NCBI GenBank assembly: GCA_016792865.1
Contig: JAEUMJ010000112.1
Span: 1-41,012 of the forward strand
DNA length: 41,012 nt
Source: Hyphomicrobiales bacterium
GTDB taxonomy: Bacteria; Pseudomonadota; Alphaproteobacteria; Rhizobiales; Aestuariivirgaceae
Direction: 5' to 3'
The notes under the pieces were generated by a model. The model made no database searches and was not told where the DNA came from. It was given only the letters and a program-made list of their open reading frames with translations. Of the stretch, positions 31,464 through 40,708 are shown piece after piece; within the stretch, counting starts at the first letter, position 1; each line of letters starts with the position of its first letter. Made by a program: the position numbers and the translations under genes.

Positions 31464-32110
31464 ATCGACTGGCCCGACTTCTTCCAGTCGGCGAGAAAAC
31501 TCTCGATGCCCTTGTCGGTGAGGGGGTGGCTGTAGAGCGCCTTCAGCACGGCAGGAGGTGCCGTGGCATAATCGGCACCGATCAGGGCCGCCTCCTTGAT
31601 GTGGTTCACGGTGCGCATGGACGCGGCGAGGATGTTGGTGTCGAAACCGTAGTTGTCATAGATCGTGCGGATCTCGCCGATCAGGTCCATGCCCGGAAGC
31701 CCGATGTCATCAAGGCGGCCCACGAAGGGAGAGATGAACGTCGCGCCCGCCTTCGCGGCCAGCAGCGCCTGATTGGCCGAGAAACAGAGGGTGACGTTCA
31801 CCATCACGTCCTTCTCCCGGAAATGCCGGCACGCCTTCAGCCCGGCGGGGGTGAGCGGAACCTTCACGGCAACGTTCTTGGCGATGGCGCTCAGCTCGCT
31901 GCCCTCGCGCACCATGCCGTCGAAATCGAGTGCGGCCACCTCGGCCGAAACCGGACCTTCGACGAAGCTGCAGATCTCGGCGATCACCTCCCTGATCTTC
32001 CGGCCAGACTTGGCGATGATGGAGGGATTGGTGGTGACACCGTCAACGAGGCCCATGTCATGACAGGCCCTGAGTTCGGCAATGTCGGCGCTATCGGCAA
32101 AGAACTTCAT
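31460..32110 (-). CDS. fsa: Fructose-6-phosphate aldolase / transaldolase-like protein
   Basis: This 216-residue small transaldolase-family protein begins [36 protein letters not shown]. The Schiff-base Lys83 lies in VKVPLT, and the later [27 protein letters not shown] is conserved. Length matches the short transaldolase/Fsa group rather than the long transaldolases. The activity could be transaldolase or fructose-6-phosphate aldolase. It lies in the pab gene run, 15 bp after pabC, and is a usual neighbour of priA and the atp genes in rhizobia. Confidence 0.93.
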   Translation of the reverse strand: MKFFADSADIAELRACHDMGLVDGVTTNPSIIAKSGRKIREVIAEICSFVEGPVSAEVAALDFDGMVREGSELSAIAKNVAVKVPLTPAGLKACRHFREKDVMVNVTLCFSANQALLAAKAGATFISPFVGRLDDIGLPGMDLIGEIRTIYDNYGFDTNILAASMRTVNHIKEAALIGADYATAPPAVLKALYSHPLTDKGIESFLADWKKSGQSI

Positions 32111-32125
32111 GGTGGTTTCTCCTTT

Positions 32126-32971
32126 TCAGGCGCGGAAGTCGCGTTGGCACAGTCCTGCGGCAAGGCCACAGAGATGATCGAGGATCGTGTCGGAAACAGC
32201 GGTGGCGATGGCGTTGCCGTCGAGACGTGACACGGGCCGCAGGAAACGCAGGGAATTGGTGATGAACACGGCATCGGCGTCCGTGAGCTGTTCCGGCGTA
32301 AGCACCGTTTCCTCCGGCGTGAGGCCGAGCGCCTGGGCATGGAGCAGCAACACACCCCGCATCACGCCGGGCAGGATGGCCTGGTCGCGGGCGGGGGTGA
32401 GGAGATGCCGTCCCCTCACCGCGAAGACGTTGGCAATGCTGGTGCAGGCGACGTTTCCGGCACTGTTCAGCATCAGGGCATCATCGGCACCCGCCGCCGC
32501 CGCCTCGCGGGCGGCAGCGATGTTGTCGGCATAGCTCAGTGTCTTGTGGGTGGCTGCAATGCTTCCGGCACTGCGCCGGACGGCGCTGGTGACCAGCGTT
32601 GCGGGCTGGCCCACGAGGCGCGTGTCGAAGGGATCGAGCGTGGCCAGGACGACAGGTGCCTTGCTCTCGCCCGCAAGGCCCCTCGCCGTTGCCCCGCGGG
32701 TGAGGGTGAGGCGGAGCACATGGGCATTCTCGCCGCCCGCGGCGAGCAGCGCATCCACGGCGGCGCCGATCTCGTCCTGCGGGAACGGAATGCCCAGCAC
32801 GGCGGCGGAATGCTTCATGCGGGCGAGATGCTCGTCCCGCCACAGGGCCACACGGTTGACCGCAAGAATGGTTTCGAAGAGGCCATCCCCCAGGGTCAGG
32901 CCGCGATTCCTGGGCGAGAGCGGAACCGTCTCGTGCTGGTGCAGCCTGCCATCGGACCAGACGAAACTCAT
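32126..32971 (-). CDS. pabC: Aminodeoxychorismate lyase (PabC), class IV aminotransferase fold
   Basis: This 281-residue class IV PLP enzyme has the PLP Lys143 in THKTLSYADN and the RGLTLGDGLFETI segment at 23-35. It also shows the family pattern DDALMLNSAGNVACTSIANVF around 162-182. Coupling to pabA by a 4-nt overlap and the pabB gene beyond make aminodeoxychorismate lyase more likely than branched-chain or D-amino-acid aminotransferase. It would release p-aminobenzoate for folate synthesis. Substrate assignment is by context. Confidence 0.85.
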   Translation of the reverse strand: MSFVWSDGRLHQHETVPLSPRNRGLTLGDGLFETILAVNRVALWRDEHLARMKHSAAVLGIPFPQDEIGAAVDALLAAGGENAHVLRLTLTRGATARGLAGESKAPVVLATLDPFDTRLVGQPATLVTSAVRRSAGSIAATHKTLSYADNIAAAREAAAAGADDALMLNSAGNVACTSIANVFAVRGRHLLTPARDQAILPGVMRGVLLLHAQALGLTPEETVLTPEQLTDADAVFITNSLRFLRPVSRLDGNAIATAVSDTILDHLCGLAAGLCQRDFRA

Positions 32972-33528
32972 GCCACCACCTTCAGGAAATTGCGCAACAT
33001 GTCGTAGCCGTGTTCGGTGAGAATGGACTCCGGGTGAAACTGCACGCCATGGGTGGGATGGTGCCTGTGGCGAAGGCCCATCACCTCGCCATCGTCACTG
33101 TGGGCGGTCACGACCAGCGGCGAATCCGGTCGCGTCTCCACGATCAGGGAGTGATAGCGCCCGGCGCTGAAGCCCTGGGGAAGGCCCGTGAAGACACCGG
33201 CACCGTCATGGGTGATGTCGGAGCTGTCGCCGTGCATGGGCCGCCTTGCCCGCTTCACCTCGTCACCGAACACCGCGCCGATCACCTGATGGCCGAGGCA
33301 GATGCCGAGAATGGGAATGCGGCCGGAATGCTCGCGCACGATGGCGATGGACTGGCCCGCCTGAAGCGGCGCACACGGCCCCGGGGAGATGACGATGGCG
33401 CTCGCTGCGGCGAGATCGTCGTCCCGCACCTCGTCGTTGCGGCGAATGAGGGTGCGTTCCCCCAGTTCGGCGAAATAGCGGGCGACGTTGTGCACGAAGC
33501 TGTCGTAGTTATCGACGATCAGGATCAT
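32968..33528 (-). CDS. pabA: Aminodeoxychorismate synthase glutamine amidotransferase
   Basis: This 186-residue class I glutamine amidotransferase has the nucleophile Cys77 in GICLGHQ and His165 and Glu167 in HGVQFHPES. It starts MILIVDNYDSFVHNVARYF, a standard PabA/TrpG start. It supplies ammonia to PabB. It overlaps pabC and pabB by 4 nt at each end. In bacteria such proteins can also serve anthranilate synthase; whether this one does cannot be told from the window. Confidence 0.93.
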   Translation of the reverse strand: MILIVDNYDSFVHNVARYFAELGERTLIRRNDEVRDDDLAAASAIVISPGPCAPLQAGQSIAIVREHSGRIPILGICLGHQVIGAVFGDEVKRARRPMHGDSSDITHDGAGVFTGLPQGFSAGRYHSLIVETRPDSPLVVTAHSDDGEVMGLRHRHHPTHGVQFHPESILTEHGYDMLRNFLKVVA

Positions 33529-34907
33529 GGTGCCGCCTCCGCCATGGCTTCGCGCAGGCGGGCGATCTTGGTGAGGCTCTCATCGTACTCGGCAGGCGCC
33601 TGCGAGCGTGCGGTGATGCCGCCGCCGCCCTGCACCCGCACCACGCCGCCGGACACCTGCACGGTGCGGATGGCGATGTTGAAATCGCAATGCCCGTTGA
33701 ATCCGATGTAGCCGATGGAGCCGCAGTAAACCCCGCGCGGGCGTTCCTCCAGTTCGGCGATCACCTCCATGGACCTGATCTTCGGCGCGCCGGTGATGGA
33801 CCCGCCGGGAAAGACGGCCGCCAGCAGGTCAGCGACAGTCATGTCGTCACGCAGGTCACCCTGCACCACCGAGACGAGGTGATGCACATTGGCATAGGAT
33901 TCCAGCCCGCAAAGCACCGGCACATGCACCGTTCCCGGTTTCGAGACGCGCGAGAGGTCGTTGCGCAGGAGATCGACGATCATCACGTTCTCGGCGCGGT
34001 CCTTGCGCGAGGCCTGCAACTCGATCATCAGGCCCTGGTCGCGCATGGGATCGGCATCGCGACGGCTCGTGCCCTTGATCGGCCGTGCCTCTGCCGTGAT
34101 GCCATTGAAGCGCACCAGGCGTTCCGGCGACGACGAGATGATCTTCAATCCCTCGTAATCGAGCAGTGCGGCGAAGGTGGCGGGATTCCGGTCGCGCAGG
34201 CGGCCGTAGAGGGCGAGAGGGTCGAATCCGGCAGGCTCTGCCGCGGTGAAACCCTGGGTGATGTTGGCCTGGAAGATGTCGCCCGCGAGGATGTACTCAA
34301 CGGTACGGCGCACATTGTCCTCGTGGCGGTCGCGGGTGATGTCGGGACCGAGGCCGGGGACGGCGAAGGGGCCGAGCGGACCCTGCTTCTGCTTGAGGCG
34401 GGCCTCGATGGCGTCGGCCCCTGCTGCCGTCGCGGAGATGATCCAGGCCCGCTCCTGCAGGTGGTCGGTGGCGATCACCGTATCGAAGCGGTGGAAGACC
34501 ATGTCGGGGCAGGCGGGCGCAAAGGCGGGAATCCTGGCCTTGGGTTCGAGATGGCGGCCATAGTCGTAGGAGATATAGCCTGCCCAGCCGCCCTGGAACG
34601 GCGGCAGGCCCGCCACATGGGCGCGGGGCCGCTCACCCACGAGGCGTTGCAGGAGGGCGAAGGGCGCAATCGATTGCGGCTCGCCATCGAGAAAGCCCAC
34701 GCCGTTCTCGACCACAAGGGTTTGCGCAGGGTCACAGGCGAGGAAGGAATAACGCCCCAGGTGCTCGTGGCGCTGCACGCTTTCCAGGAGCGTGAGGGCG
34801 CGGGCAGGCCGCTCTCCCGCTTTCAGCCGGCGGGCCATGGCAAAGGGTTCCGCATAGATGATCTCGCGGACAAAGGGCAGGGCAGGACGGGTGCGGGCTT
34901 CCGTCAT
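33525..34907 (-). CDS. pabB: Aminodeoxychorismate synthase component I
   Basis: This 460-residue chorismate-utilising enzyme has the FQANITQGF stretch at about 212-220. The PIKGTSRR motif has Lys278, which marks PabB (TrpE has Ala at that place). The FPGGSITGAPKIRSMEVIAELE motif follows. With PabA it makes 4-amino-4-deoxychorismate. I choose ATG 34907. The open frame continues upstream to 35963, but that part lies under priA on the opposite strand. It is divergent from priA with a gap of only 36 bp, so the promoters must be very compact or overlap the genes. No clear ribosome site is visible. Confidence 0.9.
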   Translation of the reverse strand: MTEARTRPALPFVREIIYAEPFAMARRLKAGERPARALTLLESVQRHEHLGRYSFLACDPAQTLVVENGVGFLDGEPQSIAPFALLQRLVGERPRAHVAGLPPFQGGWAGYISYDYGRHLEPKARIPAFAPACPDMVFHRFDTVIATDHLQERAWIISATAAGADAIEARLKQKQGPLGPFAVPGLGPDITRDRHEDNVRRTVEYILAGDIFQANITQGFTAAEPAGFDPLALYGRLRDRNPATFAALLDYEGLKIISSSPERLVRFNGITAEARPIKGTSRRDADPMRDQGLMIELQASRKDRAENVMIVDLLRNDLSRVSKPGTVHVPVLCGLESYANVHHLVSVVQGDLRDDMTVADLLAAVFPGGSITGAPKIRSMEVIAELEERPRGVYCGSIGYIGFNGHCDFNIAIRTVQVSGGVVRVQGGGGITARSQAPAEYDESLTKIARLREAMAEAAP

Positions 34908-34943
34908 GGAGAGTGGATATAGGGCTGGAAGCGGGCCGCCGCC

Positions 34944-37142
34944 ATGTCTATTCCTCGCCTCATGCCTGACTCGCACGCCACATCTGCCGAGGTTGCCGAA
35001 GTGCTGCTGCCGCTCGCGCTGGCGAGTGCCTACAGCTATGGCGTGCCGCGCGGGCTCCGCCTGTCGCCGGGCGATTATGTGGAAGTGCCCCTGGGGCCGC
35101 GCAGCTACATCGGCGTGGTGTGGGAGGTGAGGCCCGCGGTGCCGACGAATCTCAGGATGCGCGATGTCACGCGACGCTTCGATGCGCCGCCGATGCCGGA
35201 GACGCACCGCAAGTTCATCTCGTGGCTGGCCGACTACTACCTTGAACCCATCGGCAACGTGCTGCGCATGGTGCTGCGCGTGCCTGCGGCCCTTGAGGCG
35301 CCGCGCGAGCAGGTGGCCTATCGTTCCGGCGGAACCCCGCCCAGGCGCATGACGCCCCAGCGCCAGCGCGTGCTCGAGATCCTGCGTGACGGCTTTCCGC
35401 TTCCGGCGGGCGAGCTGGCCCAGGCGGCAGGTGTCGGCACCTCCGTCATCAAGGCCATGGCGAAGGATGGCGCATTGCAGCCGGTGGCGCTTCCCGCCCT
35501 GCGGCCCTTCTCCGCGCCAGACCCGGATGCCGAAGCCTTCTCGCTCTCGCCCGACCAGCAGGTTGCCGCCGACGCGCTCAAGGCTGCGGTGCGCGAGTCG
35601 CGGCACAGCGTCACCTTGCTCGATGGCGTGACAGGCTCCGGCAAGACGGAAGTCTATTTCGAGGCCATGGCGGAAACGCTGCGGCAGGGAAAGCAGGTGC
35701 TCCTGCTGCTCCCGGAGATCGCACTCACCGCACCGTTTCTTGCCCGCGTCGAGCGGCGCTTCGGTGTCGAGCCTGCGGGCTGGCACTCGGACCTGCGCCC
35801 CCGCGAGCGCGAGCGCACCTGGCGCGGGGTGGCCGACGGTTCGGCCAGGATCGTGGTCGGCGCACGCTCGGCCCTGTTCCTGCCCTGGGCCAATCCCGGC
35901 CTCATCGTGGTCGATGAGGAACACGAAGGCGCATACAAGCAGGATGAGGGCGTCACCTATCATGCCCGCGACATGGCCGTGCTCTATGGTGCGCTGGCGA
36001 GGTTCCCGGTGGTGTTGTCATCGGCCACGCCCTCGCTTGAAAGCCTCGTCAATGTGGACCGGGGACGCTACGCCAGCGTGAAGCTGCGCGACCGTCATGG
36101 CCGTCCGGAACTGCCTGAAATCAGGCTCATCGACATGCGCGTGGCGCCTGCCCCGTCCGGGTCGTGGCTGTCGGAGCCGTTGCTTGCGGAGGTGCGGACG
36201 GCCCTCGATGCGGGTGAACAGGCACTGCTCTTCCTCAACCGCCGGGGTTACGCGCCCCTGACGCTCTGCCGCGCCTGCGGGCATCATCTCGATTGCCCCA
36301 ACTGTGCCGCCAGCATGGTGGAGCATCGTTTCCGCCGCCTCATGCAATGCCATCATTGCGGCCATCAGGAGCCTGTGCCCGCCGCCTGCCCGAAGTGCGG
36401 CACGGAAGGCAAGCTGGTGCCCGTGGGGCCGGGCGTGGAGCGGCTGGCGGAAGAGGCGGCCCGGCACTTCCCGGAGGCGCGGCTTGCCATCCTGTCGAGC
36501 GACATCACGCGCGGTGTGCTGCTGCGCGATGTCCTGCGCGACGTGGCCGACGGCGTGCACAACCTCGTGATCGGCACGCAGCTTGTGGCGAAAGGACATC
36601 ACTTCCCGCATCTCACCTGCGTGGGCGTGGTGGATGCCGACCTTGCGCTTGAATCATCGGACCCGCGCGCAGGTGAACGCACCTGGGCCCTGCTGGCGCA
36701 GGTTGCGGGTCGTGCCGGACGCGGCGAAAGGCCGGGCCGCGCCTTCGTGCAGACCCATGCGCCCGATCACGCGCTGATGCGGGCGCTCGCCAGCGGCAAT
36801 CGTGACGCCTATTACGAGCAGGAGAAGATCATCCGGCAGAATGCCGCGTTGCCGCCCTATGGCCGCCTCGCGGCGCTGATCGTCTCGGATACGGATGGCC
36901 CCTCGGCGGAGCGCTTTGCCAGATCACTGGCGCGAAACATTCCGCCCACGGACGATGTCCAGGTGCTGGGCCCGGCGGCAGCGCCCATCTCGGTGGTGCG
37001 GGGGCGGCATCGCTGGCGCCTGCTGGTGAAGGCGGGACGCGAGGTTGACCTTCAGGCCTTCCTCCGGCTCTGGCTCAAGGACGCGAAGGTGAAAGGCTCT
37101 CTCGGGCTGCAGATCGACGTGGACCCCTACAACTTCCTCTGA
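34944..37142 (+). CDS. priA: Primosomal protein N' (replication restart helicase PriA)
   Basis: This 732-residue superfamily 2 helicase restarts stalled replication forks. The 3'-DNA-binding domain spans about residues 15-115. Walker A is GVTGSGKT (228-235) and the helicase box DEEHEGAYKQDEG follows. The zinc-binding insertion at about 441-489 has eight Cys: CRAC...CPNC, CHHC...CPKC. Downstream motifs GTQLVAKGHHFPHLTCVGVVDAD and QVAGRAGRG are standard. The start could be ATG 34944 or 34962. Its TGA stop directly abuts the galM stop (TGATCA). Confidence 0.95.
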   Translation: MSIPRLMPDSHATSAEVAEVLLPLALASAYSYGVPRGLRLSPGDYVEVPLGPRSYIGVVWEVRPAVPTNLRMRDVTRRFDAPPMPETHRKFISWLADYYLEPIGNVLRMVLRVPAALEAPREQVAYRSGGTPPRRMTPQRQRVLEILRDGFPLPAGELAQAAGVGTSVIKAMAKDGALQPVALPALRPFSAPDPDAEAFSLSPDQQVAADALKAAVRESRHSVTLLDGVTGSGKTEVYFEAMAETLRQGKQVLLLLPEIALTAPFLARVERRFGVEPAGWHSDLRPRERERTWRGVADGSARIVVGARSALFLPWANPGLIVVDEEHEGAYKQDEGVTYHARDMAVLYGALARFPVVLSSATPSLESLVNVDRGRYASVKLRDRHGRPELPEIRLIDMRVAPAPSGSWLSEPLLAEVRTALDAGEQALLFLNRRGYAPLTLCRACGHHLDCPNCAASMVEHRFRRLMQCHHCGHQEPVPAACPKCGTEGKLVPVGPGVERLAEEAARHFPEARLAILSSDITRGVLLRDVLRDVADGVHNLVIGTQLVAKGHHFPHLTCVGVVDADLALESSDPRAGERTWALLAQVAGRAGRGERPGRAFVQTHAPDHALMRALASGNRDAYYEQEKIIRQNAALPPYGRLAALIVSDTDGPSAERFARSLARNIPPTDDVQVLGPAAAPISVVRGRHRWRLLVKAGREVDLQAFLRLWLKDAKVKGSLGLQIDVDPYNFL

Positions 37143-38060
37143 TCAGGAGAAACGCCATTCCATGTGGTTGCGGTAGAGTTCGCCGGGCCGGAGGATGGAG
37201 GGAGGGAAGGCGGGATTGTTGGGCGCGTCGGCCACGTTCTGCGGTTCGATGGCCAGTGCCTGCGACCGCTGCAGCGGTCCCGTGTGGCCGATGAAGCCAG
37301 GCTGCCAGTGGATCGCCGTGTAGGTCTGCATGCAGCCTTCGGTGGTCCAAACCTCCATGCGGCGGCCTGACCGGGGGTCACGCAAGGTGAGGCCGTGTTT
37401 CAGCTCTCCGCGCGGGCCTGAGAGCAGCGTGCAGAAATCGTGGTCCTCGCCGATCACCCTGGGTGAGCGGAAATCGAAGCCCGTTCCCGCCGTATCCTCG
37501 ATGCGCCCGAGGGGGAGAAGGGTTTCGTCCAGGGGGAAATGGCGCTCGCCCATGATCTGCAATTCGTGACCGAGCACCGGGCCTGCACCGGCCAGATTCC
37601 AATAGGCATGGTTGGTGAGATTGCACACGGTGGGCCGGGAGGTGCGGGCCTCAATGGTGAGCGACAGCGTCCTGCCGAAAAGGGCATAGGACGCCTTCAC
37701 GTCGAGGATGCCGGGAAAGCCCTCGTGGCCGTCGCCCGACCTCAGGTAGAAACCAATCTTGTTGCCCTCGATCATGTGGTCCCAGCGGCGGGCATGAAAG
37801 CCGCTGTCGCCGCCATGCAACTGGTGTGGCCCCATGTTGGCCGTGAGCTTCACCCGCCTGCCATCGATCGGCACTTCCGCATTGGTGATGCGACCGGCGT
37901 GGCGCCCGCAGATGGCGCCCGCGTAGATGTCGCCGGACATGACCGAATCCTGCCCGCCGGATCCGAAAACAGTCTCCACCCCATCGACGAGGCACGACAG
38001 GATGCGTGCACCCATGGGGTGCAGGGTCACGGTGATGCCGGGTGAGGTGAGTGTGATCAT
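37143..38060 (-). CDS. galM: Aldose 1-epimerase (mutarotase)
   Basis: This 305-residue GalM-family enzyme interconverts alpha and beta anomers of aldoses. The catalytic His151 is in NLTNHAYWNL, and the Glu272 region IEPQNVADAPNN is near the C-terminus. GRHAGRI at 52-58 and the HQLHGGDSGFH strand-loop are family hallmarks. I choose ATG 38060, with AGGA nine bases upstream. An in-frame ATG at 38078 would overlap the leuB stop by 4 nt and is also plausible. It follows leuB closely and shares no metabolic step with it. It converges with priA with no base between stops. Confidence 0.92.
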   Translation of the reverse strand: MITLTSPGITVTLHPMGARILSCLVDGVETVFGSGGQDSVMSGDIYAGAICGRHAGRITNAEVPIDGRRVKLTANMGPHQLHGGDSGFHARRWDHMIEGNKIGFYLRSGDGHEGFPGILDVKASYALFGRTLSLTIEARTSRPTVCNLTNHAYWNLAGAGPVLGHELQIMGERHFPLDETLLPLGRIEDTAGTGFDFRSPRVIGEDHDFCTLLSGPRGELKHGLTLRDPRSGRRMEVWTTEGCMQTYTAIHWQPGFIGHTGPLQRSQALAIEPQNVADAPNNPAFPPSILRPGELYRNHMEWRFS

Positions 38061-38074
38061 GGCGGGTTTTCCTG

Positions 38075-39187
38075 TCATGCCCTTGATTGCAGGGCTTTCA
38101 GGATGGCGTCGCCCATTTGCGTGGTTGTCGCATTGGCGGGCGCCGTCTCGCTGGCAATGTCCCTGGTGCGGAGGCCATCGGCCAGCACGGCTGAAATCGC
38201 GGCGTCGAGCCTGTCGGCCCACTCGCCCATGGCCAGCGAATAGCGCAGCGCCATGCCGAAGCTGGCAATCATGGCGATGGGGTTTGCCGCGCCCGTTCCG
38301 GCGATGTCGGGAGCCGACCCGTGCACCGGCTCATAGAGCGACTTGCGCCGCTTGGTCTTGGCGTCGGGCGCGCCCAGCGAGGCCGACGGCAGCATGCCGA
38401 GCGAGCCTGTAAGCATTGCCGCAACGTCGGACAGGACGTCGCCGAAGAGGTTGTCGGTGACGATCACGTCATACTGCTTCGGCCAGCGCACGAGCTGCAT
38501 GGCGCAGTTGTCGGCCAGCACATGCTCAAGCTGGACGGAGGCGTATTCTTCCTTGTGGATGCGCGTCACCACCTCGTTCCACAACACGCCGGTCTTCATG
38601 ACGTTGCGCTTTTCGGCGGAGGACACCTTGTTGCGGCGCGTCCGGGCGAGGTCGAAGGCCACGCGGGCAATGCGCTCGATCTCGAAGGTGTCATAGACCT
38701 GCGTGTCGATGCCGCGCTTCTGGCCGTTGCCAAGGTCGGTGATGGTCTTGGGCTCGCCGAAGTACACGCCGCCCGTGAGTTCGCGCACGATGAGGATGTC
38801 GAGACCCTCCACGACGTTCTTCTTCAGTGAGGACGCGTCCGCCAGTGCGGGATAGCAGATGGCCGGACGGAGGTTGGCGAACAGGCCCAGATCCTTGCGA
38901 AGGCGGAGCAGGCCCGCTTCCGGGCGCACGTCATAGGGCACCTTGTCCCACTTGGGGCCGCCCACGGCGCCGAACAGCACCGCGTCGGCGGCCTGGGCCT
39001 TGGCCATGTCCGCTTCCGAAATGGCCTTGCCGTGCGCATCATGGGCAGAACCGCCCACGAGGCCCTGGTCGGTTTCGAAGCGGGCGATGCCCTGGGCATT
39101 CATCCAGGCCACGATCTTCTTCACCTCGGCCATGACCTCAGGTCCGATGCCGTCACCGGGGAGATAGAGGAGATTGAATGAGGCCAT
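38075..39187 (-). CDS. leuB: 3-Isopropylmalate dehydrogenase
   Basis: This 370-residue enzyme oxidatively decarboxylates 3-isopropylmalate in leucine synthesis. It starts [25 protein letters not shown]. The cofactor and substrate residues are visible in the [16 protein letters not shown] segment, the [12 protein letters not shown] motif, the [41 protein letters not shown] signature and [21 protein letters not shown] choose ATG 39187, the usual family start, over the longer open frame to 39256. It is followed by galM. No leader peptide is visible upstream. Confidence 0.96.
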   Translation of the reverse strand: MASFNLLYLPGDGIGPEVMAEVKKIVAWMNAQGIARFETDQGLVGGSAHDAHGKAISEADMAKAQAADAVLFGAVGGPKWDKVPYDVRPEAGLLRLRKDLGLFANLRPAICYPALADASSLKKNVVEGLDILIVRELTGGVYFGEPKTITDLGNGQKRGIDTQVYDTFEIERIARVAFDLARTRRNKVSSAEKRNVMKTGVLWNEVVTRIHKEEYASVQLEHVLADNCAMQLVRWPKQYDVIVTDNLFGDVLSDVAAMLTGSLGMLPSASLGAPDAKTKRRKSLYEPVHGSAPDIAGTGAANPIAMIASFGMALRYSLAMGEWADRLDAAISAVLADGLRTRDIASETAPANATTTQMGDAILKALQSRA

Positions 39188-39264
39188 GGTCGTTGTGCTC
39201 GCGAAAAGGGTTGGATTTCCGCGCGTGGAGGTAGCGGGTTCCGCGCCCGCTGACAAGCTTGGAA

Positions 39265-39636
39265 CTAGGCGACCTTGAAGACCTGCACCACCTTGTAGGC
39301 GATCAGTTCGTCATCCTCCCGGACCGAGACATATTCTCCGGGCCGGAAGGCGTGGTCGGCAAAGCGGTAGCCCGCCTCGTCCTCCTCCTCGTCGGAGTGG
39401 ATGTCGTAGTGGAAGGCCCAGCTTCCGCCCCGCTTGTGCACGAGGTGGCCGATGTCATCCTCCTCGCCGGGACGGAAACGCCTCACCCGGCAATGGTCGC
39501 GGTTCTTGCCCCAGGCCTCGGCGTCGATGCGCCCGTCGTCCTTCAGGGGTGCGGCGAATTCATAGCCGATGTCGTGCGCCCCCTCCGGGTATTCCTTGCA
39601 GCGGGCAAGTTCGAGCCTGATCTTGGAAAGCGGCAT
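39265..39636 (-). CDS. Conserved small acidic protein of unknown function
   Basis: This is a 123-residue soluble protein beginning [19 protein letters not shown]. It has a conserved-looking core with [25 protein letters not shown], a central [26 protein letters not shown] stretch and an end [23 protein letters not shown]. No signal peptide, membrane helix or recognised catalytic motif is seen. The start is well supported by GGAG five bases before ATG 39636. A GTG six bases further upstream is less likely. It is 10 bp downstream of the universal stress gene, so it is probably cotranscribed with it, and leuB follows after 77 bp. Confidence 0.85.
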   Translation of the reverse strand: MPLSKIRLELARCKEYPEGAHDIGYEFAAPLKDDGRIDAEAWGKNRDHCRVRRFRPGEEDDIGHLVHKRGGSWAFHYDIHSDEEEDEAGYRFADHAFRPGEYVSVREDDELIAYKVVQVFKVA

Positions 39637-39646
39637 GATCACTCCT

Positions 39647-40477
39647 TCAGTGCGACATCAGGACAGGGCGATCCAGATGCTGGATCACATGGCGCGTGGC
39701 CCCGCCGAACACGAATTCGGCAAAGCGGCTGTGGCCATAGGCCCCCATCACCAGCAGGCCGGCGCCCTGGTCATTGGCGGCGCGGAGCAGCGTGGCGCCC
39801 GCATTCATGCCATCGGAGGCGACACCGAGGATCTCGACCTTGATCTTGTGGCGGGCAAGTCCCTCGGCAATGTCGGCGCCGCCCATCTGCCCGCGCGGAG
39901 CCTCATCGACCCTTGCGAGCTGCACGCGCTTGGCCTTCTTCAGGAGCGGAACGGCATCGAATGCGGCGCGGGCGGCTTCGCGGCCGCCGTCCCAGCCGAC
40001 GATGGCCTCGCTGTAGTTGACCTCGGCATTGCCGGTGCGGGGCAGGATGAGGACCGGGCGACCGGCGGCAATCACCACGCGCTGCACGAAATCATACTCG
40101 GCACCCAGCGATTCATCCGGGTTCACCGCCGAAATCACCACGATGTCGGCGCTGCGGCACTGCTCGACAACCGAGGACGAGAGCAGCGGCGTGGTGGCAT
40201 CCACCTCCTGGAAGGAGAAGCTGAGGCCATCGTGCTTCATGGCATCCTCGAAGGCGCTTTTCACCGCCGCCTTGTGGGCAATGTAGTGCTTGCGGTTGCC
40301 GTCATAGACGTCCGGAACGGCAGCCAGGCCGGCATTGGGGTAAACCTGTATGCCGGGAATGATGTAAAGGCCGGTCACATGGGCATCATGATCCGCGCCA
40401 AGCTTGCGCCCGGCCGCAAGGAGCTGCGGCACGCGGTCGATCTCGGTGAGACAGAGCAGAATGGTCTTGTAGGCCAT
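39647..40477 (-). CDS. Universal stress protein with two UspA domains
   Basis: This is a 276-residue tandem universal stress protein. The first domain starts MAYKTILLCLTEIDRVPQLL (about 1-145), and the second starts near EAIVGWDGGREAARAAFDAV (about 155-276). The second ends with the ATP-binding motif GAYGHSRFAEFVFGGATRHV, as in ATP-binding Usp members. The first domain is less canonical. The start at 40477 follows AAGGAGG. Such tandem Usp proteins often respond to oxygen limitation or stress in alphaproteobacteria. Its upstream region holds a FNR-like box and an EcfG-like promoter candidate, described separately. Confidence 0.93.
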   Translation of the reverse strand: MAYKTILLCLTEIDRVPQLLAAGRKLGADHDAHVTGLYIIPGIQVYPNAGLAAVPDVYDGNRKHYIAHKAAVKSAFEDAMKHDGLSFSFQEVDATTPLLSSSVVEQCRSADIVVISAVNPDESLGAEYDFVQRVVIAAGRPVLILPRTGNAEVNYSEAIVGWDGGREAARAAFDAVPLLKKAKRVQLARVDEAPRGQMGGADIAEGLARHKIKVEILGVASDGMNAGATLLRAANDQGAGLLVMGAYGHSRFAEFVFGGATRHVIQHLDRPVLMSH

Positions 40478-40533
40478 GTTTGGTCCTCCTTGGGAAACTC
40501 GTTGGAACATCCCCCTTCAGACGTGTGCCCGCC

Positions 40534-40621
40534 TTGATCTGGAACAAGGGATGCGGCGCTTATGCCGCAGCCCCAAGGTAGGCGGTGCCCAACCGGAACA
40601 ACTCTGGCCGTCAGATGTTCC
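40534..40621 (-). promoter_or_regulatory. Candidate control region of the universal stress gene
   Basis: Two patterns are visible in the 231-bp gap upstream of the stress gene. TTGAT-CTGG-AACAA (40534-40547) resembles a FNR/FixK box with one mismatch in one half-site. On the minus strand GGAAC (40621-40617) followed by 17 nt and GTT (40599-40597) resembles the GGAAC-N16/17-(C)GTT promoter of the EcfG-type general stress sigma factor. Both are at sensible distances from the ATG (57-70 and about 120-144 bp), but either could be chance. Confidence 0.35.
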
Positions 40622-40647
40622 GCCTGGCGCCATTCACCTTAACATGC

Positions 40648-40684
40648 AAAAGGCCGGGAAGACCATCAGGACGGCCACCCCGGC
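40648..40684 (-). terminator. Probable terminator of preA
   Basis: Read on the minus strand, GCCGGG and CCCGGC (40679-40684 with 40653-40658) enclose a 2x2 internal loop and a 4-bp inner stem with one G-U pair, followed by CTTTTG. It lies 24 bp after the preA stop and upstream of the stress gene promoter candidates. Confidence 0.6.
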
Positions 40685-40708
40685 ATCCTGCGCCTCAACC
40701 GGAGAGGG

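Noticed and set aside
34908-35963. N-terminal extension of pabB under priA
   Set aside because: The extra part is antisense to priA and does not look like any PabB domain. ATG 34907 gives the normal family start.
39234-39252. Hairpin AGCGGG...CCCGCT between the small acidic protein gene and leuB as a terminator
   Set aside because: The stem is only 6 bp and no T-run follows on the minus strand.
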